This document shows, one piece after another, positions 37,270 through 49,711 of a stretch of DNA of 64,000 nt. Source of the DNA: Acidobacteriota bacterium (GTDB lineage: Bacteria > Acidobacteriota > Terriglobia > Acidiferrales > UBA7541); contig JABCZD010000003.1 of assembly GCA_013289855.1 (NCBI GenBank), positions 248,001-312,000 of the forward strand. Reading direction: 5' to 3'. Both the position numbers and the translations under genes were made by a program. The notes below the pieces were generated by a model. The model saw only the letters and a list, made by a program, of their open reading frames with translations. It was not told where the DNA came from and made no database searches. Position 1 is the first letter of the stretch, and every line of letters starts with the position of its first letter.

Positions 37270-40059
37270 TCAGTTCAACTTCGCGTACTCCGCTTTCGCA
37301 GCGATGAAAATGGGGATGTCGGGGTCGGCATCCTTCCACAGTGCTAAGAAGTCCTGGAGGGCTTTCCTGGCTTTCGCCGCGTCGCCTGCAAGCGCGGAGG
37401 CACGCGCCAGGCCAAGGTAGGAAAGCGAGTAAAATTGTCCCCAATAGGGGTGTTGCCAAGCACTGCCCCAATTGGCGCCCTTATGATCCAATATCTTTTC
37501 GAACTCAGCCGCTGCCGCAGCGCCGTCACGCAGACCCAGGTAAGCCAGGCCCCGCAGGTACACCGCCTCGGGGTAAGCACGCTCGTACGGCGAGGCTGAT
37601 GCCAGCAGTTCCACGGCTTTGGCGGGCTGATCGCGCTGGAGCGCGATCGCAGCGCGAATTGCGGGTAGCTGCACCGCATTCCAGAGCGTTCCGTTTGGAA
37701 ACAGCTTCGAAGTCTCCCCGGCTAGCTTCTCCGCTTGGGCCGTATCGCCGCACATAGCCAGTGCCAGAGCGGGACGCCCTAGTCGCCGCACGGTCTGGCA
37801 ATTACCCGACAGCGCTTCTGCACGCGCATCGGCCTCTTCAAATTCGGCGGCGACGTTCCGGAGCCCATGACGCAGCGCTGTCTCCGCGGCTCGCTGGTAC
37901 AGTGTGCTCGACGCGCGACGATGGCCAAGAACATTCTGATTGGCCGCTTGCAAGCCAAAGCTGAGGTACTCCGCCGGCGTGCCTGCGAACCATTGAATCT
38001 CCCGCGCAGCGGCCGCATCATCGCCCTCGATGTAAGCGATTTCGAGAAAGCGCTGGTGGATCCTCGCTCCGCCGAGTCCCTGCGTTCGCAGTTTCTCCGC
38101 TAATTCCTTCGCCTCGGCGAGCCGATCCAGGCACATGTACGCGTCCAGCTGACGCCGGTACGGCGGCTCAACATTCGTTTGTATCCTGGTCGCCTCCTGG
38201 CCCTCCTTGAGCCCTTCTTCGAATTGTCCCAGGTCTATGTACTCGGTGCTCAAGTCGTTATGGAATCCCCAAAAACGTGGATAGTTCTGAATACCCAAAC
38301 GATATGCGTCAATCGCTTTGTCAGACTGGCCATCAGACGAGTAATAGGTAGCGGCAATGAGATCCCGCTCAAACTCGGAGACTCGGTCGATCAAACCGAA
38401 AGCTTTGTGTGTGTATTCCCGGCTGCGCTCTATATCCCCGGCATTGTAGAACGCGGCACCAAGAAAGTGGTAAGCCATCGCGAAATTTGGATCGAGTGCA
38501 ATCGCGCGCTCAAACAACGGGACAGCGGCCAGAAATCGGCCCTGGCTCATCTCCGAAGAACCCGCGGTGTAGTTCTGAAGAGCTTCCAGCGATGGAGTGG
38601 TGGCTTGTTCGAGCGGACGATTCAACTTCTGGATCGAGTTGAGCGACTCTCCGAGCTTTGCCCGCATGGCCGTGGCGGCGGTTCCCAACGCAGTCAACAC
38701 GTGTTCTTTGTCGCCCGTTTGAATCTGTTCCCTAGCTAGCGTCGCGCCACCCCGGCAAGTTGTGGCCTGTAGCGTTATGACGTAGTTTTTACCCAGGCTC
38801 TCGATGGAGCCGTCGATGGTGGCCGCGGCTCCGTCCCGTACGCAGATGTCATGTGCGATCCGGTTTGTGATAGGGCTCGCGGGAGCAACACTCATCAACC
38901 GCAGGACTTGTTGTACCTGCTGGTCGTCCATGATTTTCAGAAAGGGCGATTGCTCGAGTTGGATGGCGAGCCCCTGGCGGAGTGTGCCATCAAACACCGG
39001 GTCGCCCGTCGTGTTGGTAAAGTCGGCGAGGACGATGGTGTCCTTGTCCGTTAGCGCGTGCGCCTTGCGGGAGAAAAACAGCCAGCCCACAGCCAGTGCG
39101 ACAATCACAACTGCTGCGCCAGCGACCGCCCCCCGTCGAATGGATTTCTGTGCGGGCAGCAACCCAGCCTGGGCTGCTCCGACGGTCGCGCGAACCGAAT
39201 CCGAATCACGTTTTAGCCGCTGCAAGTCCGTGCGGATATCGGCGGCGCTCTGGTAGCGGAGCTTGCGGTCTTTCTCTAGCGCCTTGTTGATAACTTCTTC
39301 GAACTTTGGGGGAAGGTCGGGATTCAGTCGTACTGGCGCAACTGGTCTTCGATTCAGAATCGCTTCGGCGATCAGGCCGGAAGTCTCGCCACGAAAAGGT
39401 AGAACCCCGGTCACCATCTCGTAGAGCACCGCACCAAGAGAAAACAAATCCGTGCGTGGATCTAGCTCTTCGCCCCGCACCTGTTCGGGCGACATGTATG
39501 GGATGGTGCCAATCGCCGTGCCCGGTCGAGTGAGCTGTTCTAGCTCGCTGACTGTGGGCATCGCCGAAAGGTTTACGGCACCGCCCGCCGGTACTAGCTT
39601 GGCCAAACCAAAATCCAAAATCTTGGCGTCACCGCGCTCGGTGACAAATATGTTGGCAGGCTTGATGTCGCGGTGGACGATTCCTTTGGCGTGGGCAGCA
39701 GCGAGCGCGTCCGCAATCTGAATCCCCAACTCCACCACTTCCTCAAGTGGCAGCGGCTTGCCGGAAATGCGGTGCCTCAGCGTAGTGCCTTCCATGAATT
39801 CCATCGCAATGAACGGCTGACCGTTGTGTTCGCCGATTTCGTAGATGGTGCAAATATTTGGATGGTTCAGGGCGGAAGCCGCCTGTGCCTCACGGTCGAA
39901 GCGGCTCAGAGCCTGTGAGTCTGGCGCGAACCCTTCCGGAAGGAACTTCAAGGCAACGAAGCGGTGGAGCTTGGTGTCCTCGGCCTTGTACACCACACCC
40001 ATGCCTCCACCACCTAGCTTTCCGAGGATGCGATAGTGCGAGATGGTTTGGTCAATCAT
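37270..40059 (-). CDS. Transmembrane Ser/Thr protein kinase with TPR-rich sensor
   Basis: The 929-residue Hanks-type kinase has glycine loop [16 protein letters not shown], catalytic loop [20 protein letters not shown] and activation-segment MSPEQ within residues 1-280, a single membrane helix near 315-335 ([18 protein letters not shown]) and a long C-terminal part with repeated helical pairs of TPR type (for example [20 protein letters not shown]). The first extracytoplasmic 130 residues, with [20 protein letters not shown], recur in acidobacterial kinases of this layout. The ATG at 40059 is used; a TTG at 40077 would add six residues. Targets unknown; it stands alone. Confidence 0.92.
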   Translation of the reverse strand: MIDQTISHYRILGKLGGGGMGVVYKAEDTKLHRFVALKFLPEGFAPDSQALSRFDREAQAASALNHPNICTIYEIGEHNGQPFIAMEFMEGTTLRHRISGKPLPLEEVVELGIQIADALAAAHAKGIVHRDIKPANIFVTERGDAKILDFGLAKLVPAGGAVNLSAMPTVSELEQLTRPGTAIGTIPYMSPEQVRGEELDPRTDLFSLGAVLYEMVTGVLPFRGETSGLIAEAILNRRPVAPVRLNPDLPPKFEEVINKALEKDRKLRYQSAADIRTDLQRLKRDSDSVRATVGAAQAGLLPAQKSIRRGAVAGAAVVIVALAVGWLFFSRKAHALTDKDTIVLADFTNTTGDPVFDGTLRQGLAIQLEQSPFLKIMDDQQVQQVLRLMSVAPASPITNRIAHDICVRDGAAATIDGSIESLGKNYVITLQATTCRGGATLAREQIQTGDKEHVLTALGTAATAMRAKLGESLNSIQKLNRPLEQATTPSLEALQNYTAGSSEMSQGRFLAAVPLFERAIALDPNFAMAYHFLGAAFYNAGDIERSREYTHKAFGLIDRVSEFERDLIAATYYSSDGQSDKAIDAYRLGIQNYPRFWGFHNDLSTEYIDLGQFEEGLKEGQEATRIQTNVEPPYRRQLDAYMCLDRLAEAKELAEKLRTQGLGGARIHQRFLEIAYIEGDDAAAAREIQWFAGTPAEYLSFGLQAANQNVLGHRRASSTLYQRAAETALRHGLRNVAAEFEEADARAEALSGNCQTVRRLGRPALALAMCGDTAQAEKLAGETSKLFPNGTLWNAVQLPAIRAAIALQRDQPAKAVELLASASPYERAYPEAVYLRGLAYLGLRDGAAAAAEFEKILDHKGANWGSAWQHPYWGQFYSLSYLGLARASALAGDAAKARKALQDFLALWKDADPDIPIFIAAKAEYAKLN

Positions 40060-40221
40060 AGGCAAAGACTGGCGCAATCTTAGTTTTCACCCTCAACCAA
40101 GTCAACGTGTGGAAAGTTTGAGATCACTGCGACGAGAGGCTGTCGACGGCCGGATGATCCTGGAACGCCGACGTCCCAGTCGTGCGATGAGGTTTGGTAA
40201 GTTATTGAAAAAAAACAAGAA

Positions 40222-40828
40222 GTGGCGGATGAGCCTATAAGCCGGATTCTGTGCGATTCGCACGCTGCGTTTCGCGACTTGCGTCGCGGCGCTGACGGCG
40301 AACTGCGGCGATCATTCCTCTAGGTCGCGCCTCGCGACGCGACTCCAGCAGCCTACCCGAGGGTCCAAACGAGCCGGGCTAGCTCTCCCCTCCTATTTGG
40401 CCTTGCACCACGCGGGGTTTTCCGTGCCCCCGATGTTGCCATCGGAGCGGTGGGCTCTTACCCCACCTTTTCACCCTTACCGGCAAGCGTGCGCGAAGCG
40501 AAGACGTCTCGCAGGTTTACCTGCAAGATGACACCGTGCGGCGCGAACCGGCGGTTTAAGTTTCTGTGGCACTATCCGTCGCTCGGGAATGCATCGACGG
40601 TTGTTACACCGTCTGTGCAGCTTGCACACTCGAGCGCCCTGGCGTTACCAGGCGCGTTGCCCCTTGCCCTGAGGTCCGCGAAGCGAACCGAAAGGTTTTA
40701 TTCCTGACCACGCGCGCCGCGAACGGCTCGCGCTACTCAGGTGGTGTCCGGACTTTCCTCCCGCTCACGTCTGCCACGAGTTGCCTCGCCACAGCCGCAA
40801 GCCAGCGATCACCCGGCTCACCCGCCAC
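40222..40828 (-). ncRNA. rnpB: RNase P RNA
   Basis: On the minus strand the sequence begins GTGGCGGGTGAGCC at 40828 and ends GGCTCATCCGCCAC at 40222; these ends pair as helix P1. Between them lie the universal GAGGAAAGTCCGGAC block, ACAGAAA, GCAAGGCCAAATAGG and AGAGGAATGATCGCC, typical of type A bacterial RNase P RNA, the ribozyme that trims tRNA 5' ends. At 607 bases it is much longer than the usual 350-420; extra GC-rich stems fall mainly between the CR-I block and the ACAGAAA block (about 40570-40730) and near 40480-40560. A T-rich tract after the 3' end (complement of 40208-40216) may terminate it. Confidence 0.95.
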
Positions 40829-40833
40829 TAATG

Positions 40834-40839
40834 ATTATA
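40834..40839 (-). promoter_or_regulatory. -10 element of rnpB
   Basis: Read on the minus strand this is an exact TATAAT, five bases before the proposed 5' end of rnpB. No clear -35 hexamer is seen at the expected distance. It supports the 5' boundary. Confidence 0.65.
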
Positions 40840-40844
40840 GGACA

Positions 40845-40872
40845 TTGCGCGCCAGTTTCGCTGCGATAGAAT
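40845..40872 (+). promoter_or_regulatory. Candidate promoter of the small membrane peptide/GNAT pair
   Basis: TTGCGC at 40845-40850 and TAGAAT at 40867-40872 are 16 bases apart, about 40 bases before the start at 40914. It would fire divergently from rnpB. Confidence 0.35.
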
Positions 40873-40913
40873 CGCCGCATACACGTCGGTTGTGGAGAAA
40901 TGTTGGAGGTGAG

Positions 40914-41045
40914 ATGGGCGGACGCAGACATCGTGGAGGCGGAGGAACCAGCCTCCCGACTAGCACGCAAATATTAATCATGATCGGCGTCCTTATTGTT
41001 CTGGTTGTTTTGCTCGGGACCGTAATATTTTTTCAAGCCCGATGA
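40914..41045 (+). CDS. Single-span membrane peptide (43 aa)
   Basis: The peptide has a basic, Gly-rich N-terminus (MGGRRHRGGGG) and one transmembrane helix (ILIMIGVLIVLVVLLGTVIF), ending FQAR. GGAGG lies four bases before the ATG. Its stop overlaps the start of the GNAT gene in ATGA, which argues strongly that it is translated. The same frame runs upstream across rnpB to 40566, but that part overlaps the RNA gene and is not coding. Role unknown; small single-span peptides often modulate a membrane partner. Confidence 0.7.
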   Translation: MGGRRHRGGGGTSLPTSTQILIMIGVLIVLVVLLGTVIFFQAR

Positions 41046-41566
41046 GCACCTGCAAAGAAGTCGGGATCGTCGGCGTCAGGGCGAAAAATATGATGGCCTA
41101 CAACTCTATCTGCAGAATGCTGCGTCGGGAGAGCGATTACAAATTTGCCTTTGGCAACTCGGTGAGTCCCGCGATGCACGCGTGGCCTTGGGATATTTGG
41201 GGGGCAGGCAACTGGCGCAAGTTTGTAATTACTCTGGACAGGGCACAAATAGGTTTTGGCGCAATCTTCATTGATAAACCGAACGCTGTTTGCTGTATAG
41301 AGTTAGGGCTACTGCCGCAGTACCGCGGGCAGGGATACGGCGGGATGGCCGGGAGGTTGCTACTTAGCAAATGTTTTACTCAATATGGCGCCAGATTGGT
41401 CGAGTCCCTCGCGTTATCCACCAACCTGCGGTCGATCGGCATGGTGGATTGGATGACACTTGAGGCAAGGTTGGAAGCGCAGTATCTGATCGATGGCCAG
41501 GAAGTTGACGAACTTATATATAAAATAACGAAATCCGACTGGGAACTGCGTCGGGAGAACACATGA
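41042..41566 (+). CDS. GNAT-family N-acetyltransferase
   Basis: The 174-residue protein has the acetyl-CoA binding signature of the GNAT fold: IELGLLPQYRGQGYGGMAGR, the Q/RxxGxG/A loop being QGYGGM (residues about 95-110). The preceding strands (IGFGAIFIDKPNAVCC) and the later ALSTNLRSIGMVD with its Asn also fit. Substrate cannot be predicted. It overlaps the small membrane peptide by four bases and may be coupled to it. Base use is more AT-rich than neighbours, so recent acquisition is possible. Convergent with ligA. Confidence 0.78.
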   Translation: MSTCKEVGIVGVRAKNMMAYNSICRMLRRESDYKFAFGNSVSPAMHAWPWDIWGAGNWRKFVITLDRAQIGFGAIFIDKPNAVCCIELGLLPQYRGQGYGGMAGRLLLSKCFTQYGARLVESLALSTNLRSIGMVDWMTLEARLEAQYLIDGQEVDELIYKITKSDWELRRENT

Positions 41567-41619
41567 AATCGGCACTCGAAGTCCCGCAAGAAGACCCGAA
41601 GAATTTGTCTTCGCATTGC

Positions 41620-44751
<3,132 letters not shown>

Positions 44752-44784
44752 GATCCTTGCTGCGCCCGCGACAGTGAAATAACG

Positions 44785-45795
44785 ATGAACATCTTAACGC
44801 ACGGACTGGCCTCGCTGGCGCTGGCGCGGGCCGCGTGGCCGCGCGCGCCCAGGCAACTTTGGATTGTGGCGGCGGCTGCGGGCGTGATTGCCGATATTGA
44901 TTCGGCGAGCGCGTGGTGGGGCGCTTCGGCATGGCTAAGGTGGCATCGGACGTACACGCATTCCCTGCTCGCATCGCTCGTTATTGCCATGACGTTCGCG
45001 GCGGGATATCGCTTCGTGGCAAGCGATTCCTTGCGTGCGCGTTTTTCCGAAAAAAAAGCTTTTGCAATGGCGCTAACCGCGGCGTGGTTGCATCTGTTCA
45101 TGGATGTTTGGGGTTGGGAAGGAACTGCGGTGCTGTGGCCGTTCAGCGCGATGAGATTTGCCATGGACCTGGTTGTGGATTTAGACCCATGGATTATCGC
45201 GCTGCTGCTGGGTGCGCTGCTAATTCCGGAACTCTTGCATATGGTGGGCGCAGAGATTGGTGCGCGAGACACCCGTCCGCGCGGACGAAATGGCGCTCTG
45301 GTTGGCTTTGCCATCATTCTTTCTTATCTTGGACTGCGCGCGTATTTCCACGGTGATGTGATTGCATTGCTGGACTCGCGCACGTTTCAGGGTGAAGTCG
45401 CCAAACGCAGCGGCGCGTTCCCGGAGGCGCTTTCTCCCGTGACATGGCATGGCGTTGTTGAGACGGCTCGCGGGATGCGCGAGCTGACCGTGATGGTCGG
45501 GCCAGTGGAATCGTTTGATCCGGAGAGCGCGTACGCGTCGTTCAAGCCGGAGCCGTCTGCGGCGCTGGAGACCGCGGAAAAAACGGAAGCGGCGCGGCGG
45601 TTCCTGGCGATGGCAAGATTTCCCAAGGCTACCGTGGAGAACACTGGAACTGGTAGCCGCGTGGAGATTCGGGACTTGCGTTATGCCGCGGTGGGAGATT
45701 CCGGGCATGAAGTGATCGCGGTGATTATTCTTGACGTTGCGAATCGCGTTGTGACGAACGAAATTGCCTGGGCGAGTCAAGGTTCGCAGCAATAG
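44785..45795 (+). CDS. Membrane-bound metal-dependent hydrolase, YdjM/DUF457 type
   Basis: The 336-residue protein has the family's N-terminal NILTHGLASLALARAAWPRA, ADIDSASAWWG and WLRWHRTYTHSLL, in which the His and Asp residues would bind metal near the membrane. About five helices follow, then a C-terminal soluble region of about 130 residues (from residue 200) rich in mixed charge. In E. coli ydjM is SOS-induced but its role is unknown. It is close behind the lipid kinase on the same strand. Confidence 0.85.
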   Translation: MNILTHGLASLALARAAWPRAPRQLWIVAAAAGVIADIDSASAWWGASAWLRWHRTYTHSLLASLVIAMTFAAGYRFVASDSLRARFSEKKAFAMALTAAWLHLFMDVWGWEGTAVLWPFSAMRFAMDLVVDLDPWIIALLLGALLIPELLHMVGAEIGARDTRPRGRNGALVGFAIILSYLGLRAYFHGDVIALLDSRTFQGEVAKRSGAFPEALSPVTWHGVVETARGMRELTVMVGPVESFDPESAYASFKPEPSAALETAEKTEAARRFLAMARFPKATVENTGTGSRVEIRDLRYAAVGDSGHEVIAVIILDVANRVVTNEIAWASQGSQQ

Positions 45796-45807
45796 CGCTG
45801 AACTTCT

Positions 45808-46413
45808 TCATGCTTGCGGAGGCTTGTGGCGCAGAATCATGCGCGACAGCGCGTAGCAGACGGCGACGAACAGAATTACGGCGATCGCTACCTGCAGTTT
45901 GTGCTGGGCGAGGTATGGCAAGGCGTCGTGGCCATAACGCACCGCCAAATAGCCGATGGTGAAGTAGCGCAAGATGCGGGCGATGGTTACGGCCAGCGTG
46001 AAGCTGGCGATGGGAACTTCGAAAACTCCGGCGGCGAAAACAAATATTTTGAAGGGTGTCGGTGGCGGGAGCAGCGCGGCGACTAACATTCCTACGAAGC
46101 CGTTTTGTTCCACCCAGTGACGGACGGCGTGGCCGTGGACGCCGGCGTTTTTATGGAAGAAAGCTTCGCCGCCTTTACGGGCGATGAAATAGAGGAGGAC
46201 GCATCCGAGCACGGAGCCGACGGCGGCGCATACGGCGTACAGCGGCATGCGCGTTGGGTTGGTGACGGCAAGATTGACCAACAGCAGATCGTTGATAACC
46301 GGAAAACTGAGTACGGAAGAATCCAGAAATGAAATCAGGAAAAGCCCTGGGGCGCCTAAGGCGCCGGCGAAGAGAATTATTTTTTGTTTCCAGGTGTTCA
46401 ATTTGGAAAGCAA
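45808..46413 (-). CDS. VTT-domain (DedA-like, YqaA) membrane protein
   Basis: The 201-residue protein has about five hydrophobic segments and the DedA/VTT landmarks: PGLFLISFLDSSVLSFP near the N-terminus, AVGSVLGCVLLYFIARKGGE and ALLPPPTPFKIFVFAAGVFE. Related proteins act as lipid scramblases or transporters. The start is put at TTG 46413, six bases after AGG; the frame to 46479 passes through a palindromic repeat (46439-46457) and looks unlike the family. It is convergent with the YdjM-type gene and follows the bio operon in the opposite direction of reading order. Confidence 0.85.
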   Translation of the reverse strand: MLSKLNTWKQKIILFAGALGAPGLFLISFLDSSVLSFPVINDLLLVNLAVTNPTRMPLYAVCAAVGSVLGCVLLYFIARKGGEAFFHKNAGVHGHAVRHWVEQNGFVGMLVAALLPPPTPFKIFVFAAGVFEVPIASFTLAVTIARILRYFTIGYLAVRYGHDALPYLAQHKLQVAIAVILFVAVCYALSRMILRHKPPQA

Positions 46414-46438
46414 ACGGATCCTCGTTGACGGCGCAATC

Positions 46439-46457
46439 GGGCACGGCAGCCGTGCCC
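46439..46457. repeat. GGGCACGGC-A-GCCGTGCCC palindrome
   Basis: Nine-base perfect arms around a single A, followed by CTAC. It is a variant of the palindromes at 13150 and 51165. It lies between bioA and the VTT gene and could also act as a transcription end signal. Confidence 0.75.
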
Positions 46458-46505
46458 CTACAAGAACAAAGAGAAACAAAGACGACGAGTTTAACAGAAC
46501 AACTT

Positions 46506-47804
46506 CTAGAACAACGTTTCGATCGCTTCCTGGATTACGTCGTAAGCGCGGTGTAATTCTTCCGGACTGATTACGTACGGCGGCAGAACGTAGACTACGT
46601 TGCCGAGCGGACGGAGCAGGACGCCGCGTTCCAGGAAAAAATTGTAGAGCTTGGGACGCATGGCGGAGAGGTAGCCGGCGTCTTCGGCGAGAAGTTCGAT
46701 GGCGCCGATGGTGCCGATCTGGCGCGTGTCGCCGACTTTATGCATGGCGCGAAATTGTGTGAGACGCTCTGCGGTGATGCGCGCGATGGTGGCGATGCGG
46801 TCGAAGACCGGCTCATCGTCAAAGATTTGTAGATTGGCGTTGGCGGCGGCGCAGGCCAAAGCGTTCCCGGTGTAGGAATGGCCGTGATAGAAAGTGTGCG
46901 TGCGATTTTCGCTGTGAAATGCTGAGGCCACTTGTTCGTTGCACAGCGTGACGCCCATGGCCAGGAAACCGCCGGTGATGCCCTTCGAGAGGCACGCTAA
47001 ATCCGGAGTGATTCCGGCGAGATCGCAGGCGAACATTTTTCCCGTGCGGCCGAAGCCGGTGAGAACTTCGTCGGCAATGAGCAGTACGCCGTGATCGGTG
47101 CAGAGGTTTCTGATTCTTTGCAGGAATTCAACCGGGTGCACGATCATGCCGCCGGCGGCTTGCAAGAGCGGTTCGACGATCACCGCGGCGATTTGCTCGC
47201 TGCGTTCGGCGAGCAGCATTTCGAGTTGTTGCGAACACTCGATATGGCAGGATTCGCGTTTCAGTCCGACTGGACAGCGATAACAATACGCGGCGTTCAC
47301 GCGATGCACCGGGAAGCGCATACCGCGGAATGGTTCCGTGAAAGGTGAATCGTCGCTGGCGGACATGGCGCCCGCGGTGTCGCCGTGATAGCCGTGCGTG
47401 AGGGCGACGATCTCTTTTTTTTGCGGGCGCTGCTGATTACTGAAATGCTGGACCGCGAGCTTCATCGCTACTTCCACCGCGGTCGAGCCATCATCCGAAA
47501 AAAACATGTGCGTGAGATTCGGCGCTGTCCATTTGCTCAGGCGTGCTGCCAACTCTTCCGCGGCATCGTGGGTAAATCCCGCGAGGATCACGTGTTCGAG
47601 TTTTTTCGCTTGCGTGGCGATGGCGGCGGCGATGCGCGGGTTGGCGTGGCCGTGAAGATTCACCCACCAGGAACTGATGGCGTCGAGGATGCGGCGGCCA
47701 TCTTGCGTGTACAGCCAGACGCCTTCAGCGCGCGCAACGTGCAGCGGCGGCGGGTCCAGCGTAGAATTTGTGAAGGGATGCCAGATGCGCAGAGGCGAAG
47801 ACAT
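46506..47804 (-). CDS. bioA: Adenosylmethionine-8-amino-7-oxononanoate aminotransferase
   Basis: The 432-residue PLP enzyme makes 7,8-diaminononanoate in biotin synthesis, using S-adenosylmethionine as amino donor. It starts IWHPFTNSTLDPPPLHVARA, contains GYHGDTAGAMSASDD, the PLP-Asp region LLIADEVLTGFGRTGKMFAC and the Lys in LACLSKGITGGFLAMGVTL. YHGHSYTGNALACAAA is the BioA form of the family and separates it from other class III aminotransferases. Starts nine bases after bioD, last gene of the operon. Confidence 0.95.
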   Translation of the reverse strand: MSSPLRIWHPFTNSTLDPPPLHVARAEGVWLYTQDGRRILDAISSWWVNLHGHANPRIAAAIATQAKKLEHVILAGFTHDAAEELAARLSKWTAPNLTHMFFSDDGSTAVEVAMKLAVQHFSNQQRPQKKEIVALTHGYHGDTAGAMSASDDSPFTEPFRGMRFPVHRVNAAYCYRCPVGLKRESCHIECSQQLEMLLAERSEQIAAVIVEPLLQAAGGMIVHPVEFLQRIRNLCTDHGVLLIADEVLTGFGRTGKMFACDLAGITPDLACLSKGITGGFLAMGVTLCNEQVASAFHSENRTHTFYHGHSYTGNALACAAANANLQIFDDEPVFDRIATIARITAERLTQFRAMHKVGDTRQIGTIGAIELLAEDAGYLSAMRPKLYNFFLERGVLLRPLGNVVYVLPPYVISPEELHRAYDVIQEAIETLF

Positions 47805-47813
47805 TGCGCGAGA

Positions 47814-48449
47814 TTACTGCGAAAATGCCGCGCGATCGAAGTGGTTCAGAAAAACCTGCATGAGCGCGGTGCGGTGCAAGTTGGGCAGGCGCGGAATTTC
47901 GCCGATGACGCGCACGTGGCCGAAGCGCTCGATGGTTTCTCGATTTTCGCGATTCTGGTCGCCGATCAAGACGACGCCGTGCACCGGGAGTTCGGCGGCG
48001 TGCAGCGCGGCCAGCGTGAGCAAAGTGTGATTGATGGTGCCGAGGCTGCTGCGGGCCGCGAGAATTACCGGCAATTTAAACTTGGCCATCATGTCGAGCA
48101 CGAATTGCTTGGGGTTGATGGGAACGAGCACACCGCCGACGCCTTCGATCACCAACCAATCGTTGATCAAGCTGGTGGGCAAGTTGATGCGCGAGAGGTC
48201 GATCTCCACGCCAGCCCAGCGCGCGGCGAGATCCGGCGAGACCGGCGGAACGAATTGGTAGACTTCGTCGAGGGTGCGGTCGTTGCCAATGCCCGCGAGG
48301 CGCATAACCGTGGAACGGTCGGAGCCTTCGAGCGTGCCGGTTTGAATGGGCTTCCAATAGACGGCGTCGAGCGCGGCGCACAAGAGCGCGGAAAGCGTGG
48401 TCTTGCCCACGCCGGTGTCGGTGCCTGTGACGAAGAAGTGATGCCTCAT
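47814..48449 (-). CDS. bioD: Dethiobiotin synthetase
   Basis: The 211-residue ATPase closes the ureido ring of dethiobiotin. It starts [20 protein letters not shown], with the P-loop GTDTGVGKT, followed by YWKPIQTGTLEGSDR and the substrate loop around VEGVGGVLVPINP. The ATG at 48449 overlaps the bioF stop by four bases and fits the family start; the frame to 48500 adds residues that belong to the bioF shadow. Sits third in bioB-F-D-A. Confidence 0.95.
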   Translation of the reverse strand: MRHHFFVTGTDTGVGKTTLSALLCAALDAVYWKPIQTGTLEGSDRSTVMRLAGIGNDRTLDEVYQFVPPVSPDLAARWAGVEIDLSRINLPTSLINDWLVIEGVGGVLVPINPKQFVLDMMAKFKLPVILAARSSLGTINHTLLTLAALHAAELPVHGVVLIGDQNRENRETIERFGHVRVIGEIPRLPNLHRTALMQVFLNHFDRAAFSQ

Positions 48450-49711
48450 GAGTTGGCGGCGGCTCCCACGGCGACCGGATGTTGCTGCGAACTGCGCCAC
48501 AGCCGCAGAGATTCCGCCAGGCGCGAGAGATCGGTTTGCGCGATCGCGGCGGTTAGCGAAAATCGCAGGCGCGCTTTGCCTTCGAGTACTGTTGGCGGGC
48601 GAATCGCGCGCGAGGCAAATCCTTCGTGCTGCAGAAAGTCGGCTGCGGCCAGGGCGTCTTCATTGCCGCCAACAATTATTGGGATGATTTGCGTGGACGA
48701 TTTGCCGGTGTCCCAACCTTGCGCGCGCAACGCGGCGTTGAGCTGACGAGAGTTTTGTTGTAGCGCGGCGCGTTCCGCGTCCATGCCTTGCGCTAGATGG
48801 AGCGCGGCGCTCACTTGCGCGGCCATGTATGGCGGCAGCGCGGTAGTGAAGAGAAATGAGCGAGCGTGATTGATTAGATGGCCTCTTAGGGCGGCGCTGC
48901 CGCAGATGAAGGCTCCGGCGCTGGCCAGGGCTTTGCTGCAGGTGTGGACTACGGCGACGATATTGTTGTTGTTCGCGTCATGACTATTGTTGGCGTCGTG
49001 ACCGTTGTTGGCATCGTGACCGTTGTTGGCGTCGTGACCAATGATTGTGTCGCGATAGTTTGCGGAGGTACCGCGGCCGCCGGGGCCGTGGACCGCGGTG
49101 GCGTGGGCTTCGTCGAGGATGACTCCTGCGCCGTAGCGATCGGCCAGAGCGAGAATTTCTGGCAATGGGGCTACGTCGCCGTCCATGCTGAAGACGGTTT
49201 CGGTGACGATGAGTTTGCGGCCGCGATGCGCATGCTCTTGGCGCAGCGCAGACTCGAGCGCGTTGAGGTCCACGTGCGGATAGATATGCTTTTGCGCGCC
49301 GGAGAGGCGAATGCCGTCGATCAGGCTGGCGTGGTTGAGGGCATCGGAAAAAATGATGTCGTTGCGCCCGGCCAGCGAGGTTAGCAGGCCGATGTTCGCT
49401 GCGTAGCCACTGCCGAAATATAACGCGGCTTCCGTTCCGGCGAAATCCGCAAATTCATTTTCGAGATCATCCCACGTACTGGCGTGGCCGGAGAGCAGAC
49501 GCGAGCCGGTGCTGCCGACGCGCGAAGAATTTTCTACGGCAGCGACGACCGCATCACGCAGGGCGGCGCTTTGCGACAGTCCGAGGTAATCGTTAGAGCA
49601 GAGATTTACGCCGGAGATTTCCGTGAGGGTGCGATGCTGGCGGCGCGCTGCCAAAGCGCGCAAACCTTCCTGCAACTGGTCAGAAAACTTGCGTTGAAAA
49701 TCAGACGGCAT
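48446..49711 (-). CDS. bioF: 8-amino-7-oxononanoate synthase
   Basis: The 421-residue PLP enzyme condenses pimeloyl-thioester with alanine. Landmarks are [49 protein letters not shown] and the PLP-lysine in [13 protein letters not shown] (Lys260). Between DEAH (200-203) and Lys260 there is an insertion of four HDANN-type hexapeptides (225-248) absent from the family, encoded by an 18-bp tandem repeat. Length is therefore about 35 residues above normal. The start overlaps the end of bioB by 11 bases. Confidence 0.93.
   Translation of the reverse strand: MPSDFQRKFSDQLQEGLRALAARRQHRTLTEISGVNLCSNDYLGLSQSAALRDAVVAAVENSSRVGSTGSRLLSGHASTWDDLENEFADFAGTEAALYFGSGYAANIGLLTSLAGRNDIIFSDALNHASLIDGIRLSGAQKHIYPHVDLNALESALRQEHAHRGRKLIVTETVFSMDGDVAPLPEILALADRYGAGVILDEAHATAVHGPGGRGTSANYRDTIIGHDANNGHDANNGHDANNSHDANNNNIVAVVHTCSKALASAGAFICGSAALRGHLINHARSFLFTTALPPYMAAQVSAALHLAQGMDAERAALQQNSRQLNAALRAQGWDTGKSSTQIIPIIVGGNEDALAAADFLQHEGFASRAIRPPTVLEGKARLRFSLTAAIAQTDLSRLAESLRLWRSSQQHPVAVGAAANS
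48968..49039 (-). repeat. 18-bp tandem repeat x4 inside bioF
   Basis: Four 18-base units encode [18 protein letters not shown] and SHDANN in bioF frame, followed by NN. Third-position differences are few, so the array looks young. All units keep the frame, so copy-number change would alter protein length without truncating it. Confidence 0.92.

Noticed and set aside
40566..40913. In-frame upstream extension of the 43-residue membrane peptide
   Set aside because: It lies over the RNase P RNA gene and its promoter on the opposite strand, and has no family resemblance; the strong ribosome-binding site is at the internal ATG 40914.
48964..49041. CRISPR-like array
   Set aside because: The 18-base units abut without spacers and stay in the bioF reading frame.
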